A DNA stretch of 64,000 bases from Companilactobacillus mishanensis (GCF_003946505.1 NZ_RHON01000002.1:1-64000), one strand, 5' to 3'; counted from the stretch's first letter, positions 43,387-54,530 are shown. Numbers and translations are program-made. Notes: a model not told the origin generated them from the letters alone.

Positions 43387-43572
43387 TTATGCTTCCTCGT
43401 GTTGATGTAAACCATGGTGACAGCAACATTTTTTGCCACAACCATGTTGGCAGTGATGCTTATGATGCATGTGCTCGCGTTTAACAAGTTTGCCCAAGAT
43501 TACTAATTGTAAAAAGAATCCAGCAATGTTAAAGATCAATCCTATTTTGTGTAAGTTAGTATTTTTCTTCAT
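43387..43572 (-). CDS. small membrane protein with His/Cys-rich tail, 61 aa
   Basis: One helix (about residues 9-26, IGLIFNIAGFFLQLVILGKL), then a tail of about 30 residues loaded with metal ligands: HMHHKHHCQHG, then CGKKCCCHHGLHQHEEA. This looks like a metal buffer or sensor at the membrane (Zn, Ni, Cu or Co); no family recognised. GAGGTG before ATG 43572. A full cre match lies 48 bases upstream, so carbon status may regulate it. Confidence 0.7.
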   Translation of the reverse strand: MKKNTNLHKIGLIFNIAGFFLQLVILGKLVKREHMHHKHHCQHGCGKKCCCHHGLHQHEEA

Positions 43573-43619
43573 AGTATTCACCTCTAGTTATCTATACATT
43601 CATAATAATATATATATTG

Positions 43620-43633
43620 TGAAAACGCTATCA
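43620..43633 (-). promoter_or_regulatory. cre site upstream of the His/Cys-rich gene
   Basis: TGAAAACGCTATCA agrees with TGNAANCGNTNNCA at all 14 positions. Confidence 0.6.
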
Positions 43634-43870
43634 AATATGACGATTTTAATATATTTATGACATGTTAATCGAGGATAATTACCATATATGCTATATTTGT
43701 CCATAAACAACATTATGCAAGATATATTCGAAATTTTGCGCAAAAAAATAAGCTTGCCCGAGGAAAGCAAACTCATTTTTACTGAGAATAATGTCATACA
43801 CTAATTTTAGAACCAGTTTGTGATAAGATAACGGATTTTGAAGAGCCATAGCTTGTCAAAAAGAGGGATT

Positions 43871-44071
43871 TTATTTTTTTAGATCTTGTTTGAGGGACCC
43901 AATGGTGTCGAACAAGATATTAGGATTTTTAGGAATGAGACTGGCAACGTCAGTTAGTGTTTGAGGGGGGACATTACTCATATTAGTGGCAAAGAGGATG
44001 GATACCACGTAAATTTTATAGGTTAAATAATGGGGGGAGTCTTCAAAATTCATTCCGTTTATCTTTATCAC
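43871..44071 (-). CDS. doubtful small ORF, 66 aa
   Basis: GTG-started frame without a good SD, in the otherwise empty AT-rich stretch 43582-44244. Its codons look ordinary (VPPQTLTDVASLIPKNPNILFDTIG), so it may be a small gene or the tail of a lost one. Apart from this, the cre at 43620 and AT-rich promoter-like sequence before nox, I see nothing in the stretch. Confidence 0.3.
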   Translation of the reverse strand: MIKINGMNFEDSPHYLTYKIYVVSILFATNMSNVPPQTLTDVASLIPKNPNILFDTIGSLKQDLKK

Positions 44072-44244
44072 GATTACAGTATATGACCGGAATACTCAAT
44101 TTTTTGTTCAATTTTGATAAGAATTTTTATATACATATAATATATTAAAAAATATACCATTAATATATTGTAAAACGTTTACATTTGGTATATTATATAT
44201 TCATAAATTAGTTAAATTAATCACAAAGATTGGAAGGCTTACAT

Positions 44245-45606
44245 ATGAAAGTAGCTATTATTGGTTGTACACACGCAGGAACATTCGCGGCAATGAACAT
44301 TTTACAGGCACATCCTGATTGGGAAGTATCTGTCTTTGAACGTAATGATAATTTGTCATTCCTATCATGCGGAATCGCACTCTGGGTAAGTGATAGAGTA
44401 TCAGATCCAAATAAAATGTTTTACTCAAGTCCCGATGATTTAGCAAAATTGGGCGCACACATGTACATGAAACACGATGTCACAAACATTGATTTTGATA
44501 ACAAAGAAATCACAGCAAAGAATCTAGAATCTGGCGAAAGTTTTTCACAAAGTTATGACAAACTAGTTCTAACTACCGGCTCAGCACCTATCGTACCTAA
44601 CATTCCCGGAATTCACTCAAGTAAAGTTGCATTGTGCAAAAACTGGACAAATGCTAATGAATTAAGACAAAACTCTGACGGTATCAAGAGTGCCATCGTT
44701 ATCGGTGCCGGATATATCGGTGCAGAATTAGCCGAAGGATATGCACATCTTGGCAAAAAGACTACATTGATCGATGCGTTACCAGATGTACTCTCAAAGA
44801 ATTTTGACGAAAATATGTCAAAAGTTGCCGAAAAGGATTACCTCGATAATGGTGTAACACTTGGAATGGGCGAAACAGTTCAATCATTTGAAGACAATGC
44901 TGATGGAACAGTTACAGTTAATACTGACAAGAACTCATACACAGCAGACATCGCCGTTGCATGTATCGGATTCCGTCCTAACACAGACTTGTACAAAGAT
45001 AAGTTTGAAACATTACCAAATGGCGCATTGATCGTCGACAAATATATGCACACAAGTATGAAAGATGTATTCTCAGCCGGAGATGCAGCATCAGTATTCT
45101 ACAATCCAACTCAAGATAACCAATACATTCCATTAGCAACAAATGCCGTAAGACAAGGAATTTTAGTAGCAAAAAATATTGAAAAAGATACAATGGAATA
45201 TATGGGAACACAATCAAGTTCTGCCGTAGAACTATTTGGCAGATCATATGCAGCAAGTGGATTGACAGCTGGACATGCCAAAGTATTAGGTAAAAAAGTA
45301 GATTCAGTAACATTAGAAGATAACTACCGTCCAGAGTTCATGTTGACAACAACACCAGTACTAATGAACTTAGTATGGGATCCAGAAACAAGAGAAGTAT
45401 TAGGTGGAGCATTAACAAGCAAATATGATATAGCACAATCAGCCAATCTTTTGTCAGTAGCAATCCAAAAGAAAATGACAATAGACGAATTATCAATGGT
45501 AGATTTCTTGTTCCAACCAAACTTCGATAAACCAGTAAATTATGTAAGTGCCTTAGCAGGGGCAGCCGTGGAGAAAGCCGATTCTGCCGAAAAAGCAGAG
45601 GCATAA
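44245..45606 (+). CDS. nox: NADH oxidase, H2O-forming type
   Basis: FAD enzyme of the pyridine nucleotide-disulfide class, 453 aa. It reduces O2 to water with NADH and restores NAD+. First dinucleotide loop MKVAIIGCTHAGTFAA (His10), redox Cys42 in SFLSCGIALWV, second loop IVIGAGYIGAELAEGY, FAD-binding VFSAGDAASV, and a C-terminal dimerisation domain. SD GGAAGG before ATG 44245. The last codons and TAA stop (KAEA-stop) lie within the start of element C2, so the C-terminal Ala/Glu/Lys tail may have been altered by that insertion. Confidence 0.92.
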   Translation: MKVAIIGCTHAGTFAAMNILQAHPDWEVSVFERNDNLSFLSCGIALWVSDRVSDPNKMFYSSPDDLAKLGAHMYMKHDVTNIDFDNKEITAKNLESGESFSQSYDKLVLTTGSAPIVPNIPGIHSSKVALCKNWTNANELRQNSDGIKSAIVIGAGYIGAELAEGYAHLGKKTTLIDALPDVLSKNFDENMSKVAEKDYLDNGVTLGMGETVQSFEDNADGTVTVNTDKNSYTADIAVACIGFRPNTDLYKDKFETLPNGALIVDKYMHTSMKDVFSAGDAASVFYNPTQDNQYIPLATNAVRQGILVAKNIEKDTMEYMGTQSSSAVELFGRSYAASGLTAGHAKVLGKKVDSVTLEDNYRPEFMLTTTPVLMNLVWDPETREVLGGALTSKYDIAQSANLLSVAIQKKMTIDELSMVDFLFQPNFDKPVNYVSALAGAAVEKADSAEKAEA

Positions 45607-45715
45607 GCAAGCACGTTAAAAGCCTGAGCATTAACAGGATTAGCAGGATTGACAACGAAGTTGGCGAGCCAGCTAATCAGGTTAAGCGGAGGGCTTTGTG
45701 CTTGAGTTGCCGTTT
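45598..45715 (+). repeat. structured element, family C copy 2 (C2)
   Basis: Starts on the nox stop codon (GAGGCATAA). Outer helix CAAGCAC/GTGCTTG plus AAGCC/GGCTT. Middle helix AACAGGATTAGC/GCTAATCAGGTT. Apical hairpin CAAC-GAA-GTTG. Ends GAGTTGCCGTTTA. Confidence 0.85.
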
Positions 45716-45721
45716 ATAAAG

Positions 45722-45842
45722 CAGAGGCATAAACAACTGCGTTAAAAGCCTGAGCATAGCCTAGGTAGAGGAATCGACGACGAAGTCGGCAATTTCACTA
45801 CCGTAGCTAAGCGGAGGGCTTTGCAGTTGAGTTGCCGTTTAG
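45722..45842 (+). repeat. structured element, family C copy 3 (C3)
   Basis: Direct tandem neighbour of C2, seven bases away. The outer helix is CAACTGC/GCAGTTG, the middle TAGCCTAGGTAG/CTACCGTAGCTA, the apex CGAC-GAA-GTCG. The ends are the same as in C1 and C2. Helix bases differ from C2 on both sides of each stem. Confidence 0.85.
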
Positions 45843-45952
45843 ACCATAAGCAAAAGAAGCTTTTTACTTTAGAGCTTTTAAGCTTTAAACGGATAAAAAG
45901 GTTCGGTGTTCCAACATCCAACCCACAACCAAATTTCTCCAAGACAGCAACA

Positions 45953-45986
45953 AAAGGCTCAGACCAAAAATGGTCTGGGCCTTTTT
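45953..45986 (+). terminator. terminator before the yfhO-like gene
   Basis: AAAGGCTCAGACC/GGTCTGGGCCTTT with five T residues. It closes the nox transcript after C2-C3; 45843-45952 holds nothing else recognisable. Confidence 0.85.
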
Positions 45987-46039
45987 ACATGTTTTAGTTT
46001 ACAATAATATTACATTGTCTTATCGGAGGATCTGTACGC

Positions 46040-48616
46040 ATGCGCAAACACAAGAGTTTGTATTATTTAGGTGCTTTCTTCATCAATTTAGCTATTATAT
46101 CGATTATCTTTTGGAGCGTGGGGTTAGTTCCATTCGGAGATAATAACTTTTTGAGTAGTGATCTAGGTACACAGTATATTGATTTTTTGACGGAATTACG
46201 CCGCCAGCTTGTCAATAATAATCTTCATTTGTATCTCTTCAGCCAGTCACTTGGTGATAACTTCTTTCCTATAGTAAGTTATTATTTATTATCGCCATTC
46301 AATTTATTATTAGTTTTATTCAAAAACTATCAAATACCTGTTGCCGCAGATATTTTGATCATGCTGAAAATTTCGACCATGGGCGTAACCATGGCATTAT
46401 TTTTGAGTAAGTATTTCAAAAAAATTGGCAGCTACAATTATATTTTTACGATTGCATACAGTTTCTGTGGCTTCGTAGCTTCTTATTTCTATGACCTGAT
46501 GTGGTTGGATGCTCTGATCATGTTGCCGCTTGTCGCTATTGGAATTATGAGAATCGTTGAAAGTAATAAACTAGCTGGTTATTATTTTGCGTTACTATTT
46601 GCAATAATCTTTAACTATTACCTCGGCTATATGCTTTGCTTCTTCTCGGTAGCTTTCTTCATTTATCTGATTATGGAACGAGATATTTTAAAGATGGATA
46701 ATCGAGTTCAGATTATTCGAAATTATATAATCACGTCTGTTTTAGCGGGATTGAGTTCTGCAGTCGTTTTACTACCGACGTTCGCAGGGATGCTCAATAC
46801 TGGTAAAAGCAATTTTGATTTAACTAATTATTTGCCATCGTTCAGATTTGGATTTGAAGCTTTTACTCAGCTTGGAATTGGTGGAAATACTTTTATTCAA
46901 AGATTACATCATGGACCTTCAGTGTTCATGACTTCAACAGTTTTGATTTTGCTGCTAAGTTACTTCTTCAGTGATCGTGTCAGCAGAAAAGAGAAAATAA
47001 ATTCTGCTGTTTTCATGGGTATTTTAGTCGTCAGTATGCTGATCACGACATTCAATACTATCTGGCATATGTTCCAGAATCCGGCGGGATTCCCATTCAG
47101 AAATAGTTTCATATTCACATTTATCTGTATTTTCATTGCATACAAAGCCTTTGATGATGGAGCCTTTAAGGATAAGAATGCGTTAATTAAATCGACTTCA
47201 ACCGCGGGTATTTTGATTTGTATTGGTTACACGACGTTGTGGTTGATTCCTAAACTAATCGAGAAAATGAATTTTGAGACTCCTGATAATACGACAAATG
47301 GCTATTATTTCTGGGTATCGATTATTTGTATCGTTGCCTCGGGCTTTGCGTTGTATCTATTTAGTAAGGATAAAAAGTATCAATTTTTGGTCTTACTGCT
47401 AGTGATTTTCGAAGTGGTAGCCAACTTTGATTCTGTTATTGCTACTGCTGATTTTGGTAGTCAACATATTTATAGTCGCCAGTACAAATTAGAGTCGGAA
47501 GCATTGTCTGATGCCAAGCATGATAGTAAACCAGGTCATCGAATAATCGTTTCGAAGTCTGGTATCAATAAGGCATTCCCTGAACAGTACAACAATTACA
47601 ATGACCCAATGCTATTTGATATCAATGGTTTGAGCTTGTACAGTTCCACTTTGAACCAAGAGACTATGATGACACTCAATAATTTGGGCTACTTCAGTAA
47701 AAATGTCAGACGTATCAGTAGCTCCGGCGGTACTGAATTAACAAATGCTTTATTTGGGATAAATTACAATATTCGTCAGGATAATAAGAAATATAAAATT
47801 ATCGACAATTATGATGCTCCAACAATGGCATTCATGGTCGATCCAGCTGTTTATGATTTTCAAATGATGCCAATGCGCGCCTTGGACAATCAAAACAGGT
47901 TGTGGCAAGCACTGACAGGGACCAATACTCAATTTATGCGTAACGCCCAAGTTGACAGTATGAAACAGCAACGCATCAATAAGAAGACTCGTTACAATTA
48001 CCAATTAACGACAACTGCTAATGGAGTGCTATATTTCTATGTTTCACCAATCAATTACAATAGTTCTAAAATTTATGTAAATGGCAAAAGAATCGATCCA
48101 TCTCAAGTTTTGATTGAAAATCAGGCTGTAATGGAGCTTGGTAAATTTGAAGATGGTCAAGCCGTTAATGTTCAAGTTGTCACTAAACAACCGATGGACG
48201 TGAGTCCTGGTTACTTTAAGACCTTAGATGTTGAACCATTTTTGGCTTCCAAAAAAGTTTTCAAAGCAAATTCTCTGAAAATTACATCCGATTTGAAACA
48301 CGATACTATTAAGGGCTCGATCAATGCCAAGAAGGCCTCACCACTATTTGTTAGTGTTCCTTATGATAAGGGTTGGAAAGCCTACGATAACGGAAAAAAA
48401 GTTAAAATCAACAAGGTAGTTGGTAACCTTATGGCAGTCGATTTAGATAAAGGACATCATCATATTGTCTTCAAATATGAGGTTCCTGGTCTGAAAACAG
48501 GTTGGATCGTAACGTTAGTTTCACTTGTACTCTTCGGATTATTCCAGATTTATGTAAAATTCTTTGAAAAAACCAGTACGAAAAAGCGCTCAAAAATTCA
48601 CAAGCAAAGCCTATAA
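46040..48616 (+). CDS. YfhO family membrane protein
   Basis: 858 aa, about 13 hydrophobic helices mostly in the first 480 residues, then a beta-rich extracellular part (about 560-800) and a final helix (about 820-842). The acidic SSDLGTQYIDFLTELRRQL loop after helix 1 is the place where GT-C enzymes keep their catalytic Asp. YfhO relatives glycosylate lipoteichoic acid or other wall polymers. SD CGGAGGA. Stands alone; envelope genes recur at 55-64 kb. Confidence 0.88.
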   Translation: MRKHKSLYYLGAFFINLAIISIIFWSVGLVPFGDNNFLSSDLGTQYIDFLTELRRQLVNNNLHLYLFSQSLGDNFFPIVSYYLLSPFNLLLVLFKNYQIPVAADILIMLKISTMGVTMALFLSKYFKKIGSYNYIFTIAYSFCGFVASYFYDLMWLDALIMLPLVAIGIMRIVESNKLAGYYFALLFAIIFNYYLGYMLCFFSVAFFIYLIMERDILKMDNRVQIIRNYIITSVLAGLSSAVVLLPTFAGMLNTGKSNFDLTNYLPSFRFGFEAFTQLGIGGNTFIQRLHHGPSVFMTSTVLILLLSYFFSDRVSRKEKINSAVFMGILVVSMLITTFNTIWHMFQNPAGFPFRNSFIFTFICIFIAYKAFDDGAFKDKNALIKSTSTAGILICIGYTTLWLIPKLIEKMNFETPDNTTNGYYFWVSIICIVASGFALYLFSKDKKYQFLVLLLVIFEVVANFDSVIATADFGSQHIYSRQYKLESEALSDAKHDSKPGHRIIVSKSGINKAFPEQYNNYNDPMLFDINGLSLYSSTLNQETMMTLNNLGYFSKNVRRISSSGGTELTNALFGINYNIRQDNKKYKIIDNYDAPTMAFMVDPAVYDFQMMPMRALDNQNRLWQALTGTNTQFMRNAQVDSMKQQRINKKTRYNYQLTTTANGVLYFYVSPINYNSSKIYVNGKRIDPSQVLIENQAVMELGKFEDGQAVNVQVVTKQPMDVSPGYFKTLDVEPFLASKKVFKANSLKITSDLKHDTIKGSINAKKASPLFVSVPYDKGWKAYDNGKKVKINKVVGNLMAVDLDKGHHHIVFKYEVPGLKTGWIVTLVSLVLFGLFQIYVKFFEKTSTKKRSKIHKQSL

Positions 48617-48685
48617 CTTATAATTATGCTTATATACCGTGTATTTATAGTACTTTCAGAAATAATTGTAAAAATCATTTTGTGA

Positions 48686-50287
<1,602 letters not shown>

Positions 50288-50302
50288 CGGGGGTATTAAA
50301 TT

Positions 50303-51022
50303 ATGCATGACAGTTTAACTCTACAATTACTAGGGGAATTCATCGGTACTTGTATTCTTATAATCCTTGGTGACGGTGTCGTTGCCACAGTTAGTTTGAA
50401 AAAATCAAAAGGTGAAGGTGCCGGCTGGGTTGCTATAGCCCTTGGCTGGGGTCTTGCCATCACCTTAGCTGTATACTGTTCCGCTTTCTTAAGTCCAGCT
50501 CACTTGAACCCTGCCGTATCACTAGGTATGGCTGTTGCAGGTAAGTTTCCATGGGCTTACGTAATTCCTTATAGTATCGCTCAGATCCTTGGTGGATTAC
50601 TTGGTGGTATTATAGTATTTGCACATTACTACGATCACTTTAAAGAAACAAAAGACCAATTCGCAATTTTGAGTGTATTCTCAACAGAACCTGCAATTCG
50701 TAATTACAAGATGAACTTCTTGTCAGAATTTATCGGTACTACTGTTCTTATGTTTGCTCTTCTTGCATTTACAAGAGGTAACTTCACAGAAGGATTGAAT
50801 CCTATCGCTGTTGGTATTCTTATCACATCAATCGGATTCTCACTTGGTGGTACTACAGGTTACGCTATCAACCCTGCCAGAGATTTGGGACCAAGATTGG
50901 CACATCAACTTATGCCAGTTCCAAATAAAGGAAAATCAGACTGGGCTTATAGCTGGGTTCCTATTGCAGGACCTATGATCGGTGGAGCTTTGGGCGCATG
51001 GCTTTACACTTTGATTCCATAA
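50303..51022 (+). CDS. glpF: glycerol uptake facilitator (aquaglyceroporin)
   Basis: 239 aa MIP channel, six helices plus two half-helices. The two NPA boxes are in HLNPAVSLG (about 70) and AINPARDLGPR (about 195); Asp after the second box marks glycerol rather than water specificity. It starts 15 bases after glpK (SD GGGGG). GlpF is often encoded beside glycerol kinase so that entering glycerol is trapped at once. Confidence 0.95.
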   Translation: MHDSLTLQLLGEFIGTCILIILGDGVVATVSLKKSKGEGAGWVAIALGWGLAITLAVYCSAFLSPAHLNPAVSLGMAVAGKFPWAYVIPYSIAQILGGLLGGIIVFAHYYDHFKETKDQFAILSVFSTEPAIRNYKMNFLSEFIGTTVLMFALLAFTRGNFTEGLNPIAVGILITSIGFSLGGTTGYAINPARDLGPRLAHQLMPVPNKGKSDWAYSWVPIAGPMIGGALGAWLYTLIP

Positions 51023-51044
51023 ACTACGTAATTTTTTAAAATTG

Positions 51045-51070
51045 AAGGGCGGGAACGCCTTTCTTTTTAT
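51045..51070 (+). terminator. terminator/attenuator between glpF and glpK2
   Basis: AAGGGCG-GGAA-CGCCTTT hairpin, then a T-rich tail interrupted by one A. glpK2 therefore may be transcribed less than glpK-glpF. Confidence 0.65.
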
Positions 51071-51087
51071 TTCAGGAGTGTTAAATA

Positions 51088-52590
51088 ATGGAGAAGAAAT
51101 ATATTCTAGCAATCGATGAGGGTACTACTTCTGCAAGAGCTATCATCTTTGATCACAGTGGTAGAAAGATTGTTACTGCACGTCATCCGATCCGACAAAT
51201 ATTACCAAACCCAGGCTGGGTCGAGCATGATGCCAACGAAATTTGGAACGCCGTTCAATCAACGATTGCCACAGCGTTTATTGAATCTGGTGTTAAACCA
51301 GAACAAATCGAAGCTATCGGTATCGATAATCAGCGTGAAACGTCAGTTATCTGGGATAAGAAAACTGGACTACCAATTTACAACGCAATCGTTTGGCAAT
51401 CACGTCAAACTGCCGAATTAGCTAACGAATTGATTCAAAAAGGTCTTAAAGAGGATATCCATAAGAAAACAGGATTGATTATCAGTCCATATTTCTCAGC
51501 TACAAAGATTCGTTGGATTTTGGATCACGTTCCGGGATCACAAGAACGTGCTGAAAATGGTGATCTGTTATTCGGAACTATCAATACTTGGTTACTTTGG
51601 AAGCTAACAGGTGGCGAAAGTTTCATGACTGACTATGCTAATGCTAGTCGTACCATGATTTTCAATATCAACACACTTGATTGGGATGACGATTTACTTA
51701 AAGAATTGAATATCCCAAGAAAGATGTTGCCAGAAGTTACTTCAAACGCTGGAGACTTTGGTACAACTAAGAACTATCACTTCTATGGATCAAAAGTTAA
51801 GATCACAGGGATGACTGGTTCTCAACAAGCCTCATTGTTTGGCCAAATGGCTTTCAACAAAGGTGAAGTTAAAAATACTTATGGTACAGGTGCCTTCGCG
51901 GTTATGAATACTGGTGAAGAACCTGCACTTTCAGATAATAATTTGTTGACGACAATTGCCTATGGACTAGATGGTAAAATCAATTACGCTCTAGAAGGTA
52001 GTATTTTCGTTGCCGGAGCAGCTTTGCAATGGTTACGTGATGGCATGCGTATGGTCAAGGAAACCCCTGACTCAGAAGCCGCCGCAAATAAATCAACTGA
52101 TCATGATGAAGTTTATGTTGTTCCAGCCTTCTCAGGATTAGGTGCTCCATATTGGGATGACGAGGCCCGTGGTACTGTTTTCGGGTTGACTCGAGGAACT
52201 ACACAAGATGACTTCATTAAGGCCACACTTCAATCAATTGCCTATCAAACAAAAGATGTTATCGAAACAATGAGTTCAGACTCAGATATTCCGATTGATG
52301 TTCTAAAAGTCGATGGTGGAGCTTCCGCCAACGATTATTTGATGCAATTCCAAGCAGATATTTTGGATATTCCATTGGAACGTTCAAAAGAACTTGAAAC
52401 AACATCATTAGGTACAGCCTTCTTAGCCGGATTAGGTTCTGGTTATTGGAAAGATATCGACGATATCAAGACAAATTATCAGACAGGTAATGCCTTTACT
52501 CCAAAAATGGATAAAGAAGTCCGTGATAATCTGTATTCAGGCTGGAAAGAAGCCGTTTCAGCAACGATGGCATTTAAGCATACAAAATAA
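51088..52590 (+). CDS. glycerol kinase paralog with changed active site
   Basis: 500 aa FGGY protein very similar to glpK along its whole length and probably a duplicate. It keeps the phosphate loop ([15 protein letters not shown]), Arg83-Glu84, the His loop YHFYGSKV and the ATP signature [18 protein letters not shown]. Two changes sit at the substrate: Asp245 is Ser ([12 protein letters not shown]) and Thr80 is Asp (GIDNQRET). Asp245 contacts the glycerol hydroxyls and acts as base in known GlpK. It may phosphorylate another polyol, be weakly active, or act as a regulatory partner. SD AGGAG. Confidence 0.85.
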   Translation: MEKKYILAIDEGTTSARAIIFDHSGRKIVTARHPIRQILPNPGWVEHDANEIWNAVQSTIATAFIESGVKPEQIEAIGIDNQRETSVIWDKKTGLPIYNAIVWQSRQTAELANELIQKGLKEDIHKKTGLIISPYFSATKIRWILDHVPGSQERAENGDLLFGTINTWLLWKLTGGESFMTDYANASRTMIFNINTLDWDDDLLKELNIPRKMLPEVTSNAGDFGTTKNYHFYGSKVKITGMTGSQQASLFGQMAFNKGEVKNTYGTGAFAVMNTGEEPALSDNNLLTTIAYGLDGKINYALEGSIFVAGAALQWLRDGMRMVKETPDSEAAANKSTDHDEVYVVPAFSGLGAPYWDDEARGTVFGLTRGTTQDDFIKATLQSIAYQTKDVIETMSSDSDIPIDVLKVDGGASANDYLMQFQADILDIPLERSKELETTSLGTAFLAGLGSGYWKDIDDIKTNYQTGNAFTPKMDKEVRDNLYSGWKEAVSATMAFKHTK

Positions 52591-52597
52591 TTAATAT

Positions 52598-52630
52598 TAA
52601 GAGTCCTTATTAAAGGGCTCTTATTTTTAT
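52598..52630 (+). terminator. terminator of the glp operon
   Basis: TAAGAGTCC/GGGCTCTTA with T-rich tail. Confidence 0.8.
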
Positions 52631-52673
52631 TCCTTGTTATATATGGATTTTTAACGATATTATTAAAAATTCT

Positions 52674-52702
52674 TTGACAGAAAGAATGATACAGTTTAAT
52701 AT
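52674..52702 (+). promoter_or_regulatory. sigma-A promoter of dtpT
   Basis: TTGACA, 17-base spacer, TAATAT; 36 bases before the start codon. Confidence 0.75.
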
Positions 52703-52737
52703 TAATTCATCGTTGTGATAAGTTAGGAGAATTTTAA

Positions 52738-54213
52738 ATGGATGCGAAAAAAGACCGAGGTTTCTTAGGGCAACCTGCAGGTTTAAGAACGTTATTTCTA
52801 ACTGAATTTTGGGAAAGATTCAGTTACTACGGCATGCGTGCCATCTTACTTTTCTATATGTATTATGCTATAGAAAAAGGTGGATTGGGCATGGACCAAA
52901 CTACCGCCGCCTCAATCATGGCCATCTATGGTGCCATGGTTTATATGACAGGTGTTGTTGGTGGTTGGATCAGTGATAGAATTCTGGGACCTAGAAGAAC
53001 TGTATTCTGGGGTGGAGTTCTTATCATGTTCGGACACATCGTTTTATCTCTACCAATTGCTGAGGGTGGATTATTTGGATCCATCATATTAATCACGATT
53101 GGTACCGGTTTGTTGAAACCAAATGTATCTGATATGGTTGGTAGTTTGTACACTGAGAAGGATCCAAGACGTGATTCTGGATTTAGTATTTATGTCATGG
53201 GTATTAATTTGGGATCTTTGATAGCTCCTATTTTGGTCCCATGGGCAGCAAATCAATGGAATTTCCACGTTGGATTCTCGTTTGCTGCAATTGGTATGTT
53301 TATTGGTTTAGTTGTTTATTGGCTTGACGGAAGAAAGTATCTTCCTGAAAGTGGATTACATGCTCCAGATCCAATTAACATTGATGAACGTTCAAAAGCC
53401 ATTTCTCGTTTAGTTTATGGTTTGATTGCTGTGGCAGTAATCGTTGCTGTTATGTTCTTTACACATACTCTAACAGTTGATAATGCCATTAATATAATTA
53501 GTGCATTGGGTATAATTTTGCCTATTATATACTTTGTAGTAATGCTTAGAAGTAAAAAGGTTACAAAGATTGAAAGATCAAGAGTTTTAGCTTATATTCC
53601 GTTGTTCATTGCTGCCGTTGTTTTCTGGGCAATTGAGGAACAAGGTTCAGTTATCATGGCTTTGTTGGTAGCTGAGCAAACTCAATTACATATTGGTGGT
53701 TGGAATCTACAAGCTGGTACCTTCCAGATGTTGAATCCATTCTTCATCATCATTTATACACCATTCTTCGCTTGGTTGTGGATTAAGCTAGGTAAGAGAC
53801 AACCTTCATCACCAAGTAAGTTTTGGTTAGGTTTGGTCTTTACAGCTGCATCATATTTCTTACTAGTACTTCCATTGATGAGTATTTCAGTTGGCGATAA
53901 GATCAGTCCATGGTGGTTAGTTGGACAATGGGCATTAATTGAGGTCGGTGAAATGTTAATTTCACCAGTTGGACTTTCAGCAACAACTAAATTGGCCCCA
54001 AAGGCCTTCTCTTCTCAAATGATGAGTATGTGGTTCTTGGCTGATTCAGCTGGACAGTCAATAAACGCTCAACTTGTTAAACTATTTAAACCAGGAGTTC
54101 CAAGTAATGAAATGGCATTTTTCGGAATAACTGCCATAGTAGTTCTTATAATTGGTATCATTCTTGCTTTATTCGTACCTAAGATCAAGCCTTTGATGAA
54201 AGGTGTTAACTAA
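52738..54213 (+). CDS. dtpT: di-/tripeptide:H+ symporter (POT family)
   Basis: 491 aa, about 14 helices. Helix 1 has the proton-coupling ExxERFxYYG motif (EFWERFSYYGMRAILLFYMYY). The PTR2 signature GGWISDRILGPRRTVFWGG and later GTGLLKPNVSDMVGSLY are present, as is AIEEQGSVIMALL in helix 7. Imports peptides from extracellular proteolysis. SD TAGGAGAA. Followed directly by tRNA genes. Confidence 0.92.
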   Translation: MDAKKDRGFLGQPAGLRTLFLTEFWERFSYYGMRAILLFYMYYAIEKGGLGMDQTTAASIMAIYGAMVYMTGVVGGWISDRILGPRRTVFWGGVLIMFGHIVLSLPIAEGGLFGSIILITIGTGLLKPNVSDMVGSLYTEKDPRRDSGFSIYVMGINLGSLIAPILVPWAANQWNFHVGFSFAAIGMFIGLVVYWLDGRKYLPESGLHAPDPINIDERSKAISRLVYGLIAVAVIVAVMFFTHTLTVDNAINIISALGIILPIIYFVVMLRSKKVTKIERSRVLAYIPLFIAAVVFWAIEEQGSVIMALLVAEQTQLHIGGWNLQAGTFQMLNPFFIIIYTPFFAWLWIKLGKRQPSSPSKFWLGLVFTAASYFLLVLPLMSISVGDKISPWWLVGQWALIEVGEMLISPVGLSATTKLAPKAFSSQMMSMWFLADSAGQSINAQLVKLFKPGVPSNEMAFFGITAIVVLIIGIILALFVPKIKPLMKGVN

Positions 54214-54328
54214 CAATTAAATATAATTTTTAACAAAAGTTTAGCCAATTTAAAATTTTCATCATAAATAGACTTGAAATTTCCCGCAAGTTTCGGTAAT
54301 ATATTTTAAGTCGAAAGATGATGATTTT

Positions 54329-54411
54329 GGAGGGGTAGCGAAGTCTGGCTAAACGCGGCGGACTGTAAATCCGCTCCTTCGGGTTCGGTGGTTCGAATCC
54401 ACTCCCCTCCA
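54329..54411 (+). tRNA. tRNA-Tyr (GTA)
   Basis: 83 bases, class II with a long variable arm (CTCCTTCGGGTTCG). Acceptor GGAGGGG/CCCCTCC, anticodon loop ACTGTAAAT (GTA), T arm GTGGTTCGAATCCAC. CCA not encoded. Confidence 0.95.
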
Positions 54412-54416
54412 TTTAT

Positions 54417-54488
54417 TGGGTTATAGCCAAGCGGTAAGGCAACAGGTTTTGATCCTGTCATGCGCTGGTTCGAATCCAGCTAACCCAA
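54417..54488 (+). tRNA. tRNA-Gln (TTG)
   Basis: 72 bases, five after tRNA-Tyr. Acceptor TGGGTTA/TAACCCA, anticodon loop TTTTGAT (TTG), T arm CTGGTTCGAATCCAG. CCA not encoded. Likely one transcript with tRNA-Tyr. Confidence 0.95.
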
Positions 54489-54498
54489 TACTTATAAA

Positions 54499-54530
54499 AA
54501 AGAATCGATGTATATCGGTTCTTTTTTTTT
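54499..54530 (+). terminator. terminator of the tRNA pair
   Basis: AAGAATCGAT/ATCGGTTCTT with nine T residues. Confidence 0.85.

Noticed and set aside
44169..44183. cre before nox (TGTAAAACGTTTACA)
   Set aside because: Nearly perfect palindrome but one base longer than the cre consensus, so half-site spacing is wrong; not listed as a feature, though weak CcpA binding remains possible.
44978..45655. Long antisense frames opposite nox
   Set aside because: Leucine-rich shadow translations of a well-supported gene, without ribosome sites.
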